From contig NZ_LHVH01000008.1 of the NCBI RefSeq assembly GCF_001269885.1, positions 52,588-116,587 of the forward strand: 64,000 bases of DNA, in the 5' to 3' direction. The number at the start of each line of letters is the position of its first letter. Position 1 is the stretch's first letter. The DNA is from Pseudomonas kilonensis (GTDB lineage: Bacteria; Pseudomonadota; Gammaproteobacteria; Pseudomonadales; Pseudomonadaceae). A program made the position numbers and the translations under genes. The notes under the pieces are model-generated. The model had not been told where the DNA came from, did not search any database, and saw only the letters and a program-made list of their open reading frames with translations. Shown piece after piece: positions 21,326-30,422 of this stretch.

Positions 21326-21469
21326 TTTGTGCCGTCGTTATTTCTGAACGTCGGTGCATTTAATCGGCGATGTCCTTATTTCGTGTAGTCCCTTTCCTAA
21401 CTTGTACTTGGCCCCTCTACTCGGCCATGGCTCTCGGCGAGAATCCCCGACCGCCCCTCCTGTAGAGAA

Positions 21470-22783
21470 ATGCCGATGTCCGATCCAGCCAGCGCGCCAG
21501 CCTTTCGTCTGGAGATAGCGGGTCTGCCCGAGCCTTTTGACGTCGTGGCTTTCACGGGTAGCGAAGCGATCAGCGAACCCTTCGTCTATGAAGCGCAGCT
21601 GTCGTTGCGCGACGCGAACCTGGACCTGGCGGGCCTGTTGTACCGCAGCGTCTGGTTGAGTTTCGGGGCCCCGGGCCGGGGCATTCATGGTCAGCTTCAT
21701 GAGTTGGTCCAACACCGTCATGGCGCCGGCTGCCGGGTGCGTATCGGGCCGAAGCTGGCCTGTCTGGCGCAGCGTTTCAGCCAGCGGGTCTTCAGCGCCC
21801 GCTCGGTGCCGCAGATCATTCGCCAGGTGCTCAAGGCTCATGGCATCAGAGGTCGCAGCCTGTGCCTGGATTTGAGTGGCGATTATCCACTGCAGGATTT
21901 CTGTACCCAGTATCGAGAGTCGGACCTGCAGTTCCTGCAGCGCGTGTGCGCCCAGGCGGGTATCCACTTTCATTTCGAACACACCCGGGACGGGCATTGC
22001 CTGGTGTTCGCTGATAATCCGCACAGTTTTCCCCCTGCCGGTAAGGCGGTCTATGTGGACGACGACCCGATTGCCGCGGTGCGGTCCTTCAGTGTGCAAA
22101 CCGATGTGTCGGGGGAGCAGGTCGCCCAGGGCCGCAGCGACTTGATGAACCTGCACGGTGGTCAGGTGCTGGCGCTGACGGCCCATCCGTTTGCCGGCTG
22201 GAACCGGCGCTGGCTGCTGACGAAGGTCGAGCACCGCGCAGAGGCGGGGGTGTACGGCAATCATTTCAAGGCCATTCCCCGGGGCGTGCTGTTCACGCCG
22301 GACGAGGTCCCGGCAAAACCGCGCATGGTGAGCCGGCAACGTGGCTGGGTCGTGGCGGTGGACGAGCCGTCGGAGCTGGGAGCGGGGCGCGTGGCGGTGC
22401 AGTTTGACTGGCTCTACCAGGGTGAAGGTTCCAGCCCCAGTCATTGCTGGCTGCCTTTGGCACCCGAACTGGCCACGGGCGTGGCGGGCGCCTTGAGTGA
22501 CGGCACCGAGGTGCTGGTGAGCTTTATCGAAGGCGATCCGGATCGGCCAATGATCAGTGCATTTCTGGATGCGCCTGCCTCGGTAGAGGTTGTGGATGAG
22601 TCATCCACAGGCGAAACACATGGGCCATCGGTTGCCGATCCGCTCCTGTTGTCTGCAATCCGGGATGCGGAGCCTTTGGTCTTGTTGTGCTTGTTGCCCG
22701 AAGGCGGGCCTTTCAGCCCCTGCGCTCAACCGCTGTGCACCTGCCGTATGCTCATGCGGCGCGGCGCGGGCGTTGCTCGATGA
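21470..22783 (+). CDS. vgrG: short VgrG-type T6SS spike protein
   Basis: 437 residues (435 if the ATG at 21476 is used). The phage gpD/gp27-like region is clear: FRLEIAGLPEPFDVVAFTGS, ISEPFVYEAQLSL, CTQYRESDLQFLQRVCAQAG and FEHTRDGHCLVFAD; a gp5-like OB-fold follows with GAGRVAVQFDWLYQGEG, HCWLPLAPE and VLVSFIEGDPDRPMI. Full-length VgrGs usually exceed 600 residues because of a C-terminal beta-helix needle; here the protein ends about 60 residues after the OB-fold with an unusual Cys-rich tail (CAQPLCTCRM). Overlaps the next gene by four bases. No other T6SS genes are present in the window. Confidence 0.88.
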   Translation: MPMSDPASAPAFRLEIAGLPEPFDVVAFTGSEAISEPFVYEAQLSLRDANLDLAGLLYRSVWLSFGAPGRGIHGQLHELVQHRHGAGCRVRIGPKLACLAQRFSQRVFSARSVPQIIRQVLKAHGIRGRSLCLDLSGDYPLQDFCTQYRESDLQFLQRVCAQAGIHFHFEHTRDGHCLVFADNPHSFPPAGKAVYVDDDPIAAVRSFSVQTDVSGEQVAQGRSDLMNLHGGQVLALTAHPFAGWNRRWLLTKVEHRAEAGVYGNHFKAIPRGVLFTPDEVPAKPRMVSRQRGWVVAVDEPSELGAGRVAVQFDWLYQGEGSSPSHCWLPLAPELATGVAGALSDGTEVLVSFIEGDPDRPMISAFLDAPASVEVVDESSTGETHGPSVADPLLLSAIRDAEPLVLLCLLPEGGPFSPCAQPLCTCRMLMRRGAGVAR

Positions 22784-23577
22784 ATGCCGCGGCCTTGTCT
22801 GGATCAACGCCGCAATGGCTGTTGCTCGACGTACCGAGTGCGCCTGGCGCTGCGCAGCTTGTGCACGCGCAGTTCGCCAAGGCCCGGTGCTTTGCCTTGT
22901 TTGAAAACACCGAGCTGCATGGGCTGCGAGAGCACGGTCCGCTGCTGGTGGATCTGCGCCACTCGCCTGCGTTGGTCAGCCTCTGTCACCTGGACCCACG
23001 CTCGTGGCCGGGGTTGTTGTTGGTCAGCCCATCGCCCGCTGCGCAATTGCTGGCGCATCTGCGCCGCATGCTGACGGTGACCCTGGGTCTGCATCACAAA
23101 GCCTTGTTGAGCTATTACAACCCACACATCGCCAGCTATTTCTTCGACGGTTGTGACCCGCAAGAACTCAGTTGCTGGCTGGGCCCGATCAGTTTGTTGC
23201 GCTGGTTTGGTGGCACCTGGGCCGACCGGGCGATCGGCAGCCAGGGTTGGCAACAACTGTCCAACCCGGGGTTGTCGGTGGCGGCGCTGGAGAAAGAGCA
23301 CGGCCTCAGCGACCGACAGCAGGACCAGTTGCAACGATGCCTGCTGGAGCGTCACGCCTGGCAATGGTCCCGTTCCACCGGATGTGATTACCAGCGGCTC
23401 TGGAGGGATTTGCAGCAGGGCCTGGCGCTGGGGTTTACCGAGCGGGCGGTGCTCGATGACTGGCTGTGGCTGCGCCTGCAACACCCCGATGCCCGGCCAG
23501 TGCCTGGCCTGGTGGGTGGTTCGCAGCGCGAGCGGCTCGAACATCTGCGCCGGCTCTGGCAGGGCAGCCAGGATTGA
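22780..23577 (+). CDS. DUF4123 adaptor/chaperone protein
   Basis: 265 residues. ATGA overlap with vgrG argues for translational coupling. The WLLLDVPSAPGAAQLVHAQF start, PLLVDLRHSP and the LLVSPSPAAQLLAHLRRMLT segment followed by a tyrosine-rich SYYNPHIASYFFD stretch fit DUF4123 proteins, which load effectors onto VgrG. Normally the next gene encodes the effector; here the next gene is a MATE transporter on the opposite strand, only three bases after the stop. Confidence 0.82.
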   Translation: MNAAALSGSTPQWLLLDVPSAPGAAQLVHAQFAKARCFALFENTELHGLREHGPLLVDLRHSPALVSLCHLDPRSWPGLLLVSPSPAAQLLAHLRRMLTVTLGLHHKALLSYYNPHIASYFFDGCDPQELSCWLGPISLLRWFGGTWADRAIGSQGWQQLSNPGLSVAALEKEHGLSDRQQDQLQRCLLERHAWQWSRSTGCDYQRLWRDLQQGLALGFTERAVLDDWLWLRLQHPDARPVPGLVGGSQRERLEHLRRLWQGSQD

Positions 23578-23580
23578 ACG

Positions 23581-24930
23581 TTAGTGGGCTGATGCACCGA
23601 GCCAGCGGTCGTGCCGCTGCAAGTGCCAGGCGAAAGCGCCGAGGGTCAGGCTGCGCAGGGCCATGAACAGCAGGAAGGTGATCCACAGCCCATGGTTGCC
23701 CAGCCCTTGCAGCGCCCAGGCGATGGGCAACACCAGCAGCAAGGTCAGCAGCATGCCGTTGCGCATTTCCCGGGCACGGGTGGCACCGATGAAGAGCCCG
23801 TCGAGCAAGTAACTCCAGACGGCAATCAGTGGCAAGGCGGCCAGGTAAGGCAGGTAGTGATAAGCGGTGGCGCGCACGTCGAGTATGTCGGTCTGCATGT
23901 CGATGAACAGGTGGCCGGCGAGCAGGAACAGCAGGGCAAAGCCCAGGCTTGCGATCAACGACCAGCCGCACGCCACCACCAGCGAGCGACGCAGCGCCAG
24001 GCGGTCGCGGGCGCCAATGGCATGGCCGCACAGCGCTTCGACGGCATGGGCCAGGCTGTCCAGGGCGTGGGCCGTCAGTAGCAGGCCGTTGAGCAGCAAA
24101 GCATTGGCTGCCACGGTCGCATCCCCCAGGCGTGCGCCTTGCACGGTGATCAGGAAAAACACCGCTTGCAGCGCCAGGCTACGGATGAAAATGTCCCGGT
24201 TCACCGCCAGCAGCGGGCGCCAACTGTGCCACAGCCCCAGGGCGGCCCAGGCGATCTGTCCGGGCCAGGCGCGCAGTGTGTTGCGGGCCAGGGCCAGGCC
24301 GACCAGCGCACCGGTCCACTCGGCAATGACCGACGCCCGGGCCGACCCGGTCACGCCCCAGTCCAGGCCGATCACGAACCACAGGTTCAGGGCAATGTTG
24401 ACCAGGTTGGTCACCAGCAGGATCGCCAGCGGGGCCCGGGCATTCTGGGCGCCGAGGAACCAGCCGACCAGCGCATAGCTGGCCAGCGCCGCTGGCAAGC
24501 CGAAGAGCCGGGTGTGGAAGAAGTCTCGGGTCAACTGGTTGAGCTCGGCGGACGGCTGCATGAAGTGCAACGCCACGTCGCTCAACGGCACGCCGATGGC
24601 ACCGAGCAGCACCGCCAACCCCATCGCCAACAACAGTCCTTGTAGCAACACTTGTCGCAACGCTGCCCCATCACCACGCCCGGCAGCCTGGGCGGCGAAC
24701 CCGGTGGTGCCCATGCGCAGGAAACCCATGGCCCACGCCAGCACCGTATACAAACTCGCTCCGACCGCCACGGCGCCCAGCTGATGAGCATGGGGCAAAT
24801 GGCCGATGACCGTGCTGTCCACCAGCGCCACCAGCGGTACGGAAATGTTCGAGAGAATCATTGGCGCAGCCAGCACCCAGACCCGGCGATGGGTAAGGCG
24901 GTCGCGCCAGTCGGTGGTCAGGTTGGGCAT
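23581..24930 (-). CDS. dinF: MATE family efflux transporter, DinF-like
   Basis: 449 residues with about 12 membrane segments in two repeats. The start MPNLTTDWRDRLTHRRVWVL then APMILSNISVPLVALVDSTV and VAVGASLYTVLAWAMGFLRM are typical of the DinF branch of Na+ or H+ coupled multidrug exporters. AGGAGC lies ten bases before the ATG at 24930. Its stop nearly abuts the convergent DUF4123 gene. Confidence 0.92.
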   Translation of the reverse strand: MPNLTTDWRDRLTHRRVWVLAAPMILSNISVPLVALVDSTVIGHLPHAHQLGAVAVGASLYTVLAWAMGFLRMGTTGFAAQAAGRGDGAALRQVLLQGLLLAMGLAVLLGAIGVPLSDVALHFMQPSAELNQLTRDFFHTRLFGLPAALASYALVGWFLGAQNARAPLAILLVTNLVNIALNLWFVIGLDWGVTGSARASVIAEWTGALVGLALARNTLRAWPGQIAWAALGLWHSWRPLLAVNRDIFIRSLALQAVFFLITVQGARLGDATVAANALLLNGLLLTAHALDSLAHAVEALCGHAIGARDRLALRRSLVVACGWSLIASLGFALLFLLAGHLFIDMQTDILDVRATAYHYLPYLAALPLIAVWSYLLDGLFIGATRAREMRNGMLLTLLLVLPIAWALQGLGNHGLWITFLLFMALRSLTLGAFAWHLQRHDRWLGASAH

Positions 24931-24975
24931 GCGGGCTCCTTGATGGAGCGCGATTGTAGCGGGTTCTCGCCTGAT

Positions 24976-25002
24976 CGTTCCCACGCCGGAGCGTGGGAAA
25001 CG
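24976..25002. repeat. CGTTCCCACGC hairpin repeat
   Basis: CGTTCCCACGC, a four-base loop, then GCGTGGGAAACG with one bulged A. Resembles another short intergenic palindrome family of fluorescens-group pseudomonads. Confidence 0.6.
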
Positions 25003-25011
25003 AGCAAAATC

Positions 25012-25099
25012 TGTGGGAGCAAGGCTTGCCCGCGATGAAGATGACGCGGTCTTTCAGGGAACCGAGGCGCCTGTATCGCGAGCAAGCTTTGCTTCCACC
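25012..25099. repeat. REP palindrome pair
   Basis: Left core GTGGGAGCAAGGCTTGCC intact; right arm is degenerate (TTGCTTCCACCC in place of TTGCTCCCAC). Confidence 0.85.
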
Positions 25100-25113
25100 C
25101 AGTGCTCTGAGCC

Positions 25114-25407
25114 CTAGTGAATGATCCAACTCAATAACCACAACCCCAGCACCAGCCAGATGATGCCCATGACGATCGAGGCCCGCATGAACGCGCGGAT
25201 CGCCGAGTAGAGCAGCATCAGCCCGAGGATCAGCGCGATGATGCTGATGATCGAGGTGTCCATGCCCAGGGTGCGTGACAGCCCATCGACAAAATTTCCG
25301 CCAGCATTGGCCAGGGTGTTGAAGAGACCGCTGAGCAGGTCGACGATGAAACGGATCACCGAACCGAGCGCCTGGCCGAGCCATTCGAAAAAGCTTTCTG
25401 CCTGCAT
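25114..25407 (-). CDS. small membrane protein of unknown function
   Basis: 97 residues, not assigned to a family. A long amphipathic N-terminal region (MQAESFFEWLGQALGSVIRF, then IVDLLSGLFNTLANAGGNFV) is followed by two hydrophobic segments (SIISIIALILGLMLLYSAI and IVMGIIWLVLGLWLLSWII). Convergent to nothing and diverging from the MazG-like gene. Codon use and hydrophobic pattern support a real gene; conserved in pseudomonads as far as I recall. Confidence 0.75.
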   Translation of the reverse strand: MQAESFFEWLGQALGSVIRFIVDLLSGLFNTLANAGGNFVDGLSRTLGMDTSIISIIALILGLMLLYSAIRAFMRASIVMGIIWLVLGLWLLSWIIH

Positions 25408-25571
25408 ATGTGCATCCTGATGGGAGGGGATCTGAGCTGAGCCGTTGGCTCCTGATTGTAGGAGCTGTGGCGGCCGAGTTGGTTCGATTATGGGGCAAAC
25501 CGTCGCTGCGTACCGAGACTCTTGCCTTCCCTGGTCATCCCCCTGAAGCTATGCGCATTCAGGAGAACCCG

Positions 25572-25877
25572 ATGAACCTTGTTGAACTGACCGAACGCCT
25601 GCATGCCATTCGTGACCGTAACGACTGGCGGCAATTCCACAGCCCGAAAAACCTCGCCATGGCCGCCAGTGTGGAAATGGCCGAACTGGTGGAGATTTTC
25701 CAGTGGCTGACCGAGGACCAGTCGCGCCAGTTGCCGGCGGACAAACTGGCCCACGCCGGGCAGGAGGTCGGTGACATCGTGTTGTACCTGTTGCTGCTTT
25801 GCAGCGAGCTGGGCCTGGACATGGACGCTGTGGTACGCAGCAAGCTGGCCGACAGCGAACGGCGGTTCGGCCAATGA
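25572..25877 (+). CDS. MazG-like nucleotide pyrophosphohydrolase
   Basis: 101 residues from ATG 25572, with AGGAG seven bases upstream. All-helical MazG fold with the metal-binding pattern VEMAELVEIFQWL and EVGDIVLYLLLLCSELG, as in the RS21-C6/dCTPase-like branch that hydrolyses (d)NTPs to monophosphates, a housecleaning role. Overlaps cmoM by four bases (ATGA), so the two are translationally coupled. Confidence 0.88.
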   Translation: MNLVELTERLHAIRDRNDWRQFHSPKNLAMAASVEMAELVEIFQWLTEDQSRQLPADKLAHAGQEVGDIVLYLLLLCSELGLDMDAVVRSKLADSERRFGQ

Positions 25878-26623
25878 GCGACCGTCATTTCGATCAGCTC
25901 GCCACGCGTTTTGCCGAAAAAATCTACGGCGGGGCCAAGGGCGCGATCCGCCTGGCGGTGCTTCAGGCCGATCTGCTGGAAAGCTTGCCACAGCGTCCGC
26001 TGCGCGTGCTGGACATCGGCGCCGGCCTGGGCCACATGTCGTTGTGGCTGGCCGAGCGCGGTCACCAGGTGACCCTGGCCGAGCCGGCCGAGCCCATGCT
26101 CGAAGGCGCCCGCCAGCGTTTTGCCGAGGCGGGCCAGAGCGCCACGTTCATCCAGGCGCCGTGGCAGGATCTGCTCGGCCAGCTCACCGAGCCTTACGAC
26201 CTGGTGTTGTGTCACGCGGTGCTGGAATGGCTGGCCGAACCTCACGCGATCCTGCCGGTGCTGCATCAACTCACGGTCCCGGGCGGTTGGTTGTCCCTGG
26301 CGTTCTACAACCGCGACGCGCTGGTCTATCGCAACCTGCTCAAGGGGCATTTTCGCAAGTTGCGCAAAAATGACATGGCCGGTGAAAAACAGAGCCTGAC
26401 GCCGCAACAACCCCTTGATCCGCGAGAATTGGCGGCGCAACTTGAAGGCCTGTGGCAGGTCGAAAGCCAGAGTGGCGTGCGGGTTTTCCATGACTACATG
26501 CCGGTGGAGTTCCAGGGCCGCGTGGAGCTTGCGCAGTTGCTGGAAATGGAACTGGCCCACCGTCGCCATCCGGCGTTTGCCGGGTTGGGACGTTATCTGC
26601 ACTGGATCTGCCGTCCAGTGTGA
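25874..26623 (+). CDS. cmoM: tRNA 5-carboxymethoxyuridine methyltransferase
   Basis: SAM-dependent enzyme that methylates cmo5U at the wobble position of tRNAs to mcmo5U. 249 residues. The N-terminus [27 protein letters not shown] motif [54 protein letters not shown] and GVRVFHDYM follow the E. coli CmoM (SmtA) pattern. Confidence 0.93.
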   Translation: MSDRHFDQLATRFAEKIYGGAKGAIRLAVLQADLLESLPQRPLRVLDIGAGLGHMSLWLAERGHQVTLAEPAEPMLEGARQRFAEAGQSATFIQAPWQDLLGQLTEPYDLVLCHAVLEWLAEPHAILPVLHQLTVPGGWLSLAFYNRDALVYRNLLKGHFRKLRKNDMAGEKQSLTPQQPLDPRELAAQLEGLWQVESQSGVRVFHDYMPVEFQGRVELAQLLEMELAHRRHPAFAGLGRYLHWICRPV

Positions 26624-26634
26624 CGGAGAGCGAA

Positions 26635-27252
26635 ATGAAAGGTCGTTCAGGGTTGTTGATGCTGTGCCTGGGACTGGCGGCCTGCCAGGGCAGCAATCCC
26701 TATGTCGCCACGTCCAATCCACTGCCGCCGGCGCCACCCGAGGCCGCCACGGTGTTCGACCGCAGCGCTTACCCTGCGCCGCCCCGTGACTATGGGCGCT
26801 ATCGCAGTTGGGCCTGGCGCGACGGGCGCCTGCCGTCGGGTACCGCCTGGGCGGATTCGGCCCAGGTGGCCGAAGCGGTGAGCAATGCCCTGGACCAGCG
26901 TGGCCTGCGCCCGCTGCATGACAACCGGCCCGCCGACCTGTTCGTCAGCGCCGACCTGCGCCTGGAGACCCGCGTGCGTCAGGTTCGGGATGATTATGAT
27001 ACCGGCTACTACGGCGGCTATAACCGTTATGACCGCTACGGTCCGGGTTATGGCATGTACCATTCGGTGCCGATGGTGCGCACGTATCAGGAGCAGGTCG
27101 TGGTGGTTCGGGTGGATCTGTTCGATGCCCGCACGGGGCAACCGGTGTGGAGCGCCAGCGCCGAGACCGGCCAGCGGGGCAGTCAAAGCGAGCGCACCGA
27201 TGCCATTCGTGCGGCAGTGGAAAAAGCCATGTCGGCGTATCCACCAAGTTGA
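26635..27252 (+). CDS. DUF4136 lipoprotein (first of a tandem pair)
   Basis: 205 residues. Lipoprotein signal [12 protein letters not shown] with lipidated Cys about residue 17. The start at 26635 has GGAG six bases upstream; a GTG 15 bases earlier is less likely. Mature part has the DUF4136 pattern ([53 protein letters not shown]) with a Tyr/Gly-rich insert ([18 protein letters not shown]) in the middle. Eleven bases after cmoM. Envelope protein of unknown function. Confidence 0.88.
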   Translation: MKGRSGLLMLCLGLAACQGSNPYVATSNPLPPAPPEAATVFDRSAYPAPPRDYGRYRSWAWRDGRLPSGTAWADSAQVAEAVSNALDQRGLRPLHDNRPADLFVSADLRLETRVRQVRDDYDTGYYGGYNRYDRYGPGYGMYHSVPMVRTYQEQVVVVRVDLFDARTGQPVWSASAETGQRGSQSERTDAIRAAVEKAMSAYPPS

Positions 27253-27272
27253 TTACGCAACGGAGAAAAACC

Positions 27273-27830
27273 ATGTTTCGCCGTCTCGCTCTACTGGCCT
27301 TCACCCTGTTGTTGGGCGCTTGTGCCTCTAACCAGGTCAACCATGACTTCGACACCAGCCGCGATTTCGCGGCGTATCGCAGCTGGAGCTGGAAAGACCC
27401 GGCGCTGCAATATCGCCCCGATGACCCACGCATCAAGAGCGACCTGACCGAACAGCGGATCCGCCAGGCGGTGGCCGATCAACTCGACCAGCGCGGCCTG
27501 CGTCCGGCGGCTGGCGGGCATGGTGATGTGCTGGTCCAGGCCTATCTGATCGTCGAGGACCGCCAGCAGCAGGTCACCACCAACTACGGCGGTGGTGGGT
27601 GGGGCGGGCCTTGGAATGGCTATTGGGGCGGGCCGATGTACAACGAAACCCGCAACATCAGCTACAAGGTCGCCACCGTGCAGATCGACCTGCTCGATGG
27701 CAAGGACGGCAAGCTGGTGTGGCGTGGCAGTGATGAACAGCTGCTCAGCAACTCGCCCAACCCGACCGACCGCAACACGGCCGTGCGCGAGACGGTGGGG
27801 CGGATCCTGTCCAATTACCCGCCGCGCTGA
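27273..27830 (+). CDS. DUF4136 lipoprotein (second of a tandem pair)
   Basis: 185 residues. Lipobox LLLGAC with Cys at about 17. Clearly paralogous to the preceding gene: [33 protein letters not shown], a Gly/Trp-rich insert (GGGGWGGPWNGYWGGP), LVWRGSDEQ and the shared ending SNYPPR/SAYPPS. GGAG lies about seven bases before the ATG. Tandem duplication with 20 bases between the copies. Confidence 0.9.
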   Translation: MFRRLALLAFTLLLGACASNQVNHDFDTSRDFAAYRSWSWKDPALQYRPDDPRIKSDLTEQRIRQAVADQLDQRGLRPAAGGHGDVLVQAYLIVEDRQQQVTTNYGGGGWGGPWNGYWGGPMYNETRNISYKVATVQIDLLDGKDGKLVWRGSDEQLLSNSPNPTDRNTAVRETVGRILSNYPPR

Positions 27831-27834
27831 ATAA

Positions 27835-27927
27835 CTGTGGGAGCGGGCTTGCTCGCGAAGACGGTTGCACAGTCAACATTGATTCAGACTGACCCACCGC
27901 TTTCGCGAGCAGGCTCGCTCCCACAGG
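27835..27927. repeat. REP palindrome pair
   Basis: GTGGGAGCGGGCTTGCTCGC and the inverted GCGAGCAGGCTCGCTCCCAC, about 50 bases apart, between convergent genes. Confidence 0.9.
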
Positions 27928-27955
27928 GGATGCGTGTGGAGGCCATTTATTCTGC

Positions 27956-28810
27956 TCAGGCCACCGGCCGCCACTCTCCCACCATATGCTCCAACTCCCC
28001 AGCCCCCATCAGTTGCAGTTGCCCGCTGGACCCCGCCGCACTCGCCAGCAGTGTCACCTCACTGGGCAGGCGCACCGGTTTCTTGAAGGTCACATCGATC
28101 TCGATGTTGGCCTCGGGCAGGTGGTCATCCAGCGCCGCCAGGGTCCTGGCCTTGTTCCACAAACCATGGGCGATGGCAGTGGGGAAGCCGAACAACCGGG
28201 CGCTGATGCCGCTCAGGTGAATCGGGTTGTAGTCGCCAGACACCTTGGCGTATTGCCGACCGATGTCCGTCGGTGCGGTCCAGTGCGCGACTTCAATCAA
28301 GGGCAGGCTGGCCTGCGGTGAATCCTCCACGAGTGCCCCGTCGAGCTGGACACCTTTGCACAGCATCTGGCTTTGGGCCTCCCATAGCGGCCCCAATTGA
28401 TCATCAAGGCGAGTCACCAGGTCGAATACCGCACCTTTAGGGTGGGCTTGCAGATTTTCGACATGGACGCTGGCCCGCACCTGGCCAACCCCGCCCATAG
28501 GCCGCAATACGCGGATGCGATTGCTCAAGTGGATCAGCCCCAGCAGCGGAAATGGAAAACTCCGGGCGGTGAGCAATTGCATTTGCAGGGCGAACGCCAA
28601 GACGTGGGGATAGGTCGGCGGCAGCAGTCCGTTATCGATGAAACCGCAGACTTTGCGATAGGCCGCCAGGCGTTGCGGGTCGACCTGAAGCACCTGGCGC
28701 AGGCCTTCCTCGGGCAAGGTCGTTCCGGTGACCTTGCGTCGTGTCGCCGCTTTCGAATAAAGCCCGGACATCGATGGCGGGCTGCTGACTTCGTGCCATT
28801 GGATCGTCAT
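27956..28810 (-). CDS. MaoC-like (R)-specific enoyl-CoA hydratase
   Basis: 284 residues. The C-terminal half is a MaoC hot-dog domain with the hydratase motif YAKVSGDYNPIHLSGISARL (catalytic Asp and His) and FPTAIAHGLWNKARTLAAL; the N-terminal half is a second degenerate hot-dog repeat, giving the double-hot-dog length. The ATG at 28810 is chosen; it lies two bases after the stop of the FabG gene. Expected to interconvert enoyl-CoA and (R)-3-hydroxyacyl-CoA. Forms a cassette with the reductase and the divergent thiolase, as in P. putida PP_0580-0582 (recalled). Confidence 0.9.
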   Translation of the reverse strand: MTIQWHEVSSPPSMSGLYSKAATRRKVTGTTLPEEGLRQVLQVDPQRLAAYRKVCGFIDNGLLPPTYPHVLAFALQMQLLTARSFPFPLLGLIHLSNRIRVLRPMGGVGQVRASVHVENLQAHPKGAVFDLVTRLDDQLGPLWEAQSQMLCKGVQLDGALVEDSPQASLPLIEVAHWTAPTDIGRQYAKVSGDYNPIHLSGISARLFGFPTAIAHGLWNKARTLAALDDHLPEANIEIDVTFKKPVRLPSEVTLLASAAGSSGQLQLMGAGELEHMVGEWRPVA

Positions 28811-28812
28811 GG

Positions 28813-30165
28813 TCACGCTCCCAGAAGGCTTTGCCCGCATACCCGCAGGGCCTGACCGGTCACGGCACCCGTGCCTGGTTGCGCGAGCCAGGCCACGGCT
28901 TCGGCGACATCCTGGGGCAGGCCGCCCTGGCCCAGGGAGCTCATGCGCCGCCCGGCTTCGCGCAAGGCGAAGGGAATGTCGGCGGTCATGCGGGTTTCAA
29001 TGAAGCCCGGCGCCACGGCGTTGATGCTGATGCCGCGTGGCTGCAGCAGCGGCGCCCAGGCCTGGGCCAGGCCGATCAGCCCGGCCTTGCTCGCCGCATA
29101 GTTGGTCTGCCCACGGTTGCCGGCAATGCCGCTGATGGACGCCAGCAGAATCACCCGGCCATTGTCGCGCAGGGTGCCGCTGTCGAGCAGGGCCTTGGTC
29201 AGCACTTGCGGGGCATTGAGGTTGACGGCCAGCACGGCGTCCCAGAATTCCGGGGTCATGTTGGCGAGGGTCTTGTCCCGGGTGATGCCGGCGTTGTGGA
29301 CCACGATATCGACGCCGTCGGGCAGGTGCTCGATCAACTGGGTGGCGGCGTCTTCGGCGCAGATATCCAGCGTGACGCTGCGTCCGCTCAGGCGTGCCGC
29401 CAGGGCGTCGAGGTCGGTCTTGGCTTGCGGGACGTCCAGCAGGATCACGTCGGCGCCATCGCGGGCCAGGGTTTCGGCGATGGAGGCGCCGATCCCGCGG
29501 GCTGCGCCAGTGACCAGCGCCTTGAGCCCCGTGAGCGGTCGGGTCCAGTCCTGGACCTGGGTGTCACAGGCGTTGAGGCGAATGACTTGCCCGGAAATGA
29601 AAGCGCTCTTGGGCGACAGGAAAAACCGCAGCGCACCCTCCAACTGGGCGTCGGCGCCGTCGCCGACGTACAACAGTTGCAGCGTCCCGCCGTTGCGCAA
29701 CTCTTTGGCCAGGGAGCGGCTGAAACCTTCCAACGCCCGCTGGGCACTCGCGGCGAACGGGTCGGCAAGACTTTCCGGCGCGCGACCGAGGATGACGACA
29801 TGGGCGCTGTGGTCGAGGTTTTTCATCAGCGGCTGGAAAAATTCCCGCAGCTGCTTGAGCTGGTCGGCCTGCACCAAATGGCTGGCGTCGTACACCACCG
29901 CCTTGATTTTCGGGCCATGGCCGGGGATCCACTCGGTGGCCAGGGTCGGCTCGCCGCCGTAGATGAAGATGGTGTCGGTCAGGCGCTTGGCAAACCTGCC
30001 GATCTGTTCGGTCAACGGCCCGCCGCCCAGCAGCAATGCGCCTTCGATCGGCCGCAGGCGCCCGGCCTGCCAGCGCTCCAGGCGCACCGGCGAGGGCAGG
30101 CCGAGGGACCCGACCATGCGCCGGCCAATGGGCGAATTGGCGAAGTCGATATAACGGTCAGACAT
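28813..30165 (-). CDS. two-domain 3-oxoacyl-(ACP/CoA) reductase, FabG4 type
   Basis: 450 residues. The C-terminal 245 residues are a classical short-chain dehydrogenase: nucleotide loop VTGAARGIGASIAE, NAG in HNAGITRDK, catalytic Ser in ASISGIAG and Tyr/Lys in NYAASKAGL, then NAVAPGFIETRM. The N-terminal 200 residues are a second Rossmann-like flavodoxin-type domain without a catalytic triad, as in the high-molecular-weight FabG4 of mycobacteria. Likely reduces 3-oxoacyl-CoA, between the thiolase and the MaoC hydratase. Confidence 0.92.
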   Translation of the reverse strand: MSDRYIDFANSPIGRRMVGSLGLPSPVRLERWQAGRLRPIEGALLLGGGPLTEQIGRFAKRLTDTIFIYGGEPTLATEWIPGHGPKIKAVVYDASHLVQADQLKQLREFFQPLMKNLDHSAHVVILGRAPESLADPFAASAQRALEGFSRSLAKELRNGGTLQLLYVGDGADAQLEGALRFFLSPKSAFISGQVIRLNACDTQVQDWTRPLTGLKALVTGAARGIGASIAETLARDGADVILLDVPQAKTDLDALAARLSGRSVTLDICAEDAATQLIEHLPDGVDIVVHNAGITRDKTLANMTPEFWDAVLAVNLNAPQVLTKALLDSGTLRDNGRVILLASISGIAGNRGQTNYAASKAGLIGLAQAWAPLLQPRGISINAVAPGFIETRMTADIPFALREAGRRMSSLGQGGLPQDVAEAVAWLAQPGTGAVTGQALRVCGQSLLGA

Positions 30166-30281
30166 GGAACACACTCCGGCTGATGAGGTTCCAAGTGTGG
30201 ACCATGATTGGCAATCAGTCGTTCGATCGGCGAGATAAAGCCTAAGCTTGAGCGGGAGCGCTTTTTTCAGGGCACCGAATC

Positions 30282-30374
30282 CCTGTGGGAGCAAAGCTTG
30301 CTCGCGATGCAGACACCGCGTTTTTCAGGTAGGTCGCGTCATCGTTCATCGCGAGCAAGCTTTGCTCCCACAGG
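30282..30374. repeat. REP palindrome pair in a divergent promoter region
   Basis: GTGGGAGCAAAGCTTGCTCGC and its inverted copy, lying between the FabG4-type gene (minus) and the thiolase gene (plus), so it sits inside or beside their promoters. Confidence 0.9.
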
Positions 30375-30422
30375 GTTCGGTTGAGTCTTCACAGGGCACT
30401 AGACCTACACAGGGAGTTCTTC

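Noticed and set aside
24512..25038. Plus-strand frames opposite the MATE gene and into a REP
   Set aside because: Shadows of dinF; the portion past the gene is only translated REP sequence.
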